Assembly (NCBI RefSeq): GCF_000775995.1
Contig: NZ_CP009227.1
Location: 1 to 64,000 of the forward strand
Direction of reading: 5' to 3'
Source of the DNA: Treponema sp. OMZ 838
GTDB lineage: Bacteria; Spirochaetota; Spirochaetia; Treponematales; Treponemataceae
DNA: 64,000 nucleotides
Shown: positions 61,878-64,000 of the stretch, piece after piece
Layout: every line of letters begins with the position of its first letter
Numbering within the stretch: the first letter of the stretch is position 1
Translations under genes and position numbers: made by a program
The notes under the pieces: model-generated
The model's input: only the letters and a program-made list of their open reading frames with translations
Database searches by the model: none
What the model was told of the DNA's origin: nothing

Positions 61878-64000
61878 TTATCTCTCTGTTTTAAACTTGC
61901 CTACTTCCAAGACAAGACCGTCTATACTTTGCTTATTTTTGACGGCAATTTCAAGAGACTCTTGTGCAGCCTCGTTGATTAGCTCCGTCTGCGAGGCAAT
62001 ATCCTCTATGTTTTCCCGTAAAATACGCGTTAAATCATCCAACCGTTTTGTTGCCGAAACAACCTTCTCACCGTCGGTAAGCATTTCACCGGAACCGCTC
62101 TTTACTTCGTTTGTCACGCCGGTAACATCGTTGATGATACCCCAGATAATTTTTCCATTTTCTTCCTGCTCATCCATCGCCTGCACCACCCCTTCAATAG
62201 AGGTGCTTAAGCCTTTGGAGTAGCCGGAAATGATATTAAACTTTTCAACAGCACCGGCAGCAGCACTCGCGAGCGTATCGATTTCAACAGAAAGATTCTT
62301 CAAAGTGATGGAAATCTTTTTACCCTGCGTACTGGACTCTTCTGCAAGTTTTCTAATCTCGGAGGCAACAACGGCAAATCCCTTACCGGCTTCTCCCGCA
62401 TGAGCAGCCTCGATTGCAGCATTCATTGCAAGCAGGTTCGTTTGACTCGCGATGTTTTCTATTACGGCACCGGCCTCAATTAAATCGCCCGACGCTTCCG
62501 ATATCCGCTGTGAAACCTCATTTGCTTTTACCAGTGTTTCGCGGCCATCGTTCGTAGCCGTAGAAAGATGACGAATAACCTCTCTGGTCTCTGCAACGTT
62601 TTCTCCTACGGTATCGATACTGTGAGACATCTTATCAAATGAAGATGAGGATTCGGTAACCATAGCGGCCTGTTTGCCGATACTTTCATCCAAGACTCTC
62701 AGCGTCGTTATGATGTGCTCGATAGCAGAAGCCGTACCGGATACGCTTTCTTCCTGTTCGACGAACCGATGTTTTAAATCTTCAATACCGGCAGTAATAT
62801 TTGAAACAACCTCACTAACCGACATCATATTACTTTCAAGATCGGAACCGACCGCTTCCATCTCACGAGAGTCGATACCGATTTTTTGAATTGAATTTCT
62901 CAATTTCGCAATAGTCTGATTAAAGTATGATGACAATACACTCGTTTCATCTTTACCGCTCGCAGGCAGCTCTATGGTAAGGTCTCCCTCTCCCTGTGCA
63001 ATATTTCGAAGCGCTGCAATAACGTGCTTGATGGGATGGGTGATATTCCGTGCAATATAGAAACCAAGCGCTATTGCAACTGCCAACTGAATTAACGCGA
63101 TAAGAATAAATGTTTTAATCAAATTCGAAATATTCTCCGCCATAAACTCCGACACGGGAGCAGTTAAGAGGAGCGTCCAATCTGCATACCGCATCGACGC
63201 AACGGCAGATATATACTTAACGCCTTTTATTTCAGATACATTCACAGAGGACTTATGCGACGCAAGCGATTGTTTAAGAAACTGTGCATAGGCATTTGTC
63301 TCACTTCCGATTATCTCGCTGTAAATACTCTTATAAAGAATTTCGGGACGCCGATTTCCTAAGATAGTGCCGGACGAACTCACCAGATATGCAGTCCCGG
63401 TTTCACCGATGATAATATCGCTAATCAAATTTGAAAGCGCATCACCCAAAATAGTTGCGTTGATAACGCCGATGATTTTTCCCTGTAAATCACGCATAGG
63501 AATTGCAACGGTGAATATATACTTCCGGGAGGCAGAGGACGCCGCAGGTTCGGTAATTACATACTTTCCTTTACGCGCCGATTGGAACCAATCGGTACCG
63601 GCAACTTTTTCAACCGTGTTATCTGTCCGATAGAGCATACCGTCAAGCCCGCTGATACCGAAGCTGAGCCAGCCACGCTGCTTTTGCATCTGTATCTCAT
63701 TCTTAAATAATTGTATTTTTTCTTGATATGGTATCGTTTCATCCTGAATGGCAGGCAAGTTGGAAAAAGCCTCCAATTTTCCGAAAAGCGCTTGGGAACG
63801 TTCGTCCAAAACTTTTGACGAATTTTTAACCAATTCCTTTAAAAAATATTCGGTATTATTCATGAGGGATACGGATGCAAGATATACCGCGACAATATAG
63901 ACTACCAGCAAAATGAACACCGAAAAAAAGGCGAAAGCGGTTATCATCTTATTCCTAATTGAAAAAAATGAAAGTTTGCTCTGTGTATTTGAAACCGTAT
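61878..64000 (-). CDS. Methyl-accepting chemotaxis protein (start outside the window)
   Basis: At least 707 codons; the frame is open to the window end and the residues before the first ATG at 63947 ([10 protein letters not shown]) look like a normal receptor N-terminus, so the start is beyond 64000. One transmembrane helix near the N-terminus, a periplasmic double Cache domain (about 240 residues), a second helix, HAMP ([21 protein letters not shown]) and a signalling coiled coil with the tip [23 protein letters not shown]. dCache domains bind small metabolites such as amino acids. Followed on the same strand by the TRAP operon. Confidence 0.92.
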   Translation of the reverse strand, partial: TVSNTQSKLSFFSIRNKMITAFAFFSVFILLVVYIVAVYLASVSLMNNTEYFLKELVKNSSKVLDERSQALFGKLEAFSNLPAIQDETIPYQEKIQLFKNEIQMQKQRGWLSFGISGLDGMLYRTDNTVEKVAGTDWFQSARKGKYVITEPAASSASRKYIFTVAIPMRDLQGKIIGVINATILGDALSNLISDIIIGETGTAYLVSSSGTILGNRRPEILYKSIYSEIIGSETNAYAQFLKQSLASHKSSVNVSEIKGVKYISAVASMRYADWTLLLTAPVSEFMAENISNLIKTFILIALIQLAVAIALGFYIARNITHPIKHVIAALRNIAQGEGDLTIELPASGKDETSVLSSYFNQTIAKLRNSIQKIGIDSREMEAVGSDLESNMMSVSEVVSNITAGIEDLKHRFVEQEESVSGTASAIEHIITTLRVLDESIGKQAAMVTESSSSFDKMSHSIDTVGENVAETREVIRHLSTATNDGRETLVKANEVSQRISEASGDLIEAGAVIENIASQTNLLAMNAAIEAAHAGEAGKGFAVVASEIRKLAEESSTQGKKISITLKNLSVEIDTLASAAAGAVEKFNIISGYSKGLSTSIEGVVQAMDEQEENGKIIWGIINDVTGVTNEVKSGSGEMLTDGEKVVSATKRLDDLTRILRENIEDIASQTELINEAAQESLEIAVKNKQSIDGLVLEVGKFKTER

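Overview
The window reads as a piece of a Treponema chromosome, probably an oral or host-associated species near the T. denticola/T. medium/T. vincentii branch. That placement is inferred from gene content and layout, not from a database search. The pointers are a roughly 890-residue GreA beside a VWA-domain antigen-like protein, a PntC-aminotransferase fusion of the type known in T. denticola, two spirochaete-style chemoreceptors, a TAXI-type TRAP system, rubredoxin, GatCAB and moderate GC.

Region 1 (1-8.4 kb) is the right end of a tailed-phage prophage: the end of a tail gene, an NlpC/P60 tail peptidase, a lambda-J-like tail-tip protein, two small lipoproteins on the opposite strand (possible morons), a YjcQ-like protein and a tyrosine integrase. 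Beyond the integrase lie phased A-tracts, a strong promoter, a possible structured small RNA and nested palindromes, before host genes resume at 8.76 kb.

Region 2 (8.7-26.3 kb) holds a methyltransferase-mazG-miaA group, a TPR gene, long greA, a VWA membrane protein, the pntC fusion, a DUF1015 gene, an EF-hand membrane protein, a lipoprotein with a degenerate archaemetzincin domain, tRNA-Val and rnz. Region 3 (26.3-41.7 kb, mostly minus strand) has an overlapping three-gene envelope/cyclase operon (adenylate cyclase, FecR/Fn3-like protein, outer-membrane-type protein), gatCAB, a 7TM chemoreceptor, a GPH symporter with an RseC-like Cys-rich protein, and a YmdB homologue that has lost its metal ligands, coupled to a TPR gene.

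Region 4 (41.7-53 kb) combines nucleotide reduction and translation: nrdA, rpoZ, a second miaA, a CAU tRNA, a radical-SAM NrdG with a tiny glycyl-radical/thioredoxin protein, then rpsP-khpA-rimM-trmD-rplS. It continues with a FliK-like gene, an flhB C-terminal homologue, an HD-GYP gene split by a one-base frameshift in a C6 tract, yraN and a zinc-site protein. Region 5 (53-64 kb) carries leuS, rubredoxin, a PflA-like radical SAM gene, a TAXI TRAP operon whose leader contains a tandem 99-bp hairpin repeat, and a chemoreceptor running off the window.

No single large new defence or biosynthetic system is visible. The most unusual items are the dead-enzyme homologues (YmdB-like, archaemetzincin-like), the mini glycyl-radical protein with an operator inside its promoter, the frameshifted HD-GYP gene, the 99-bp leader duplication, two copies of a nested palindromic element, and a recurrent pattern of promoters so close to start codons that the mRNAs should be leaderless.
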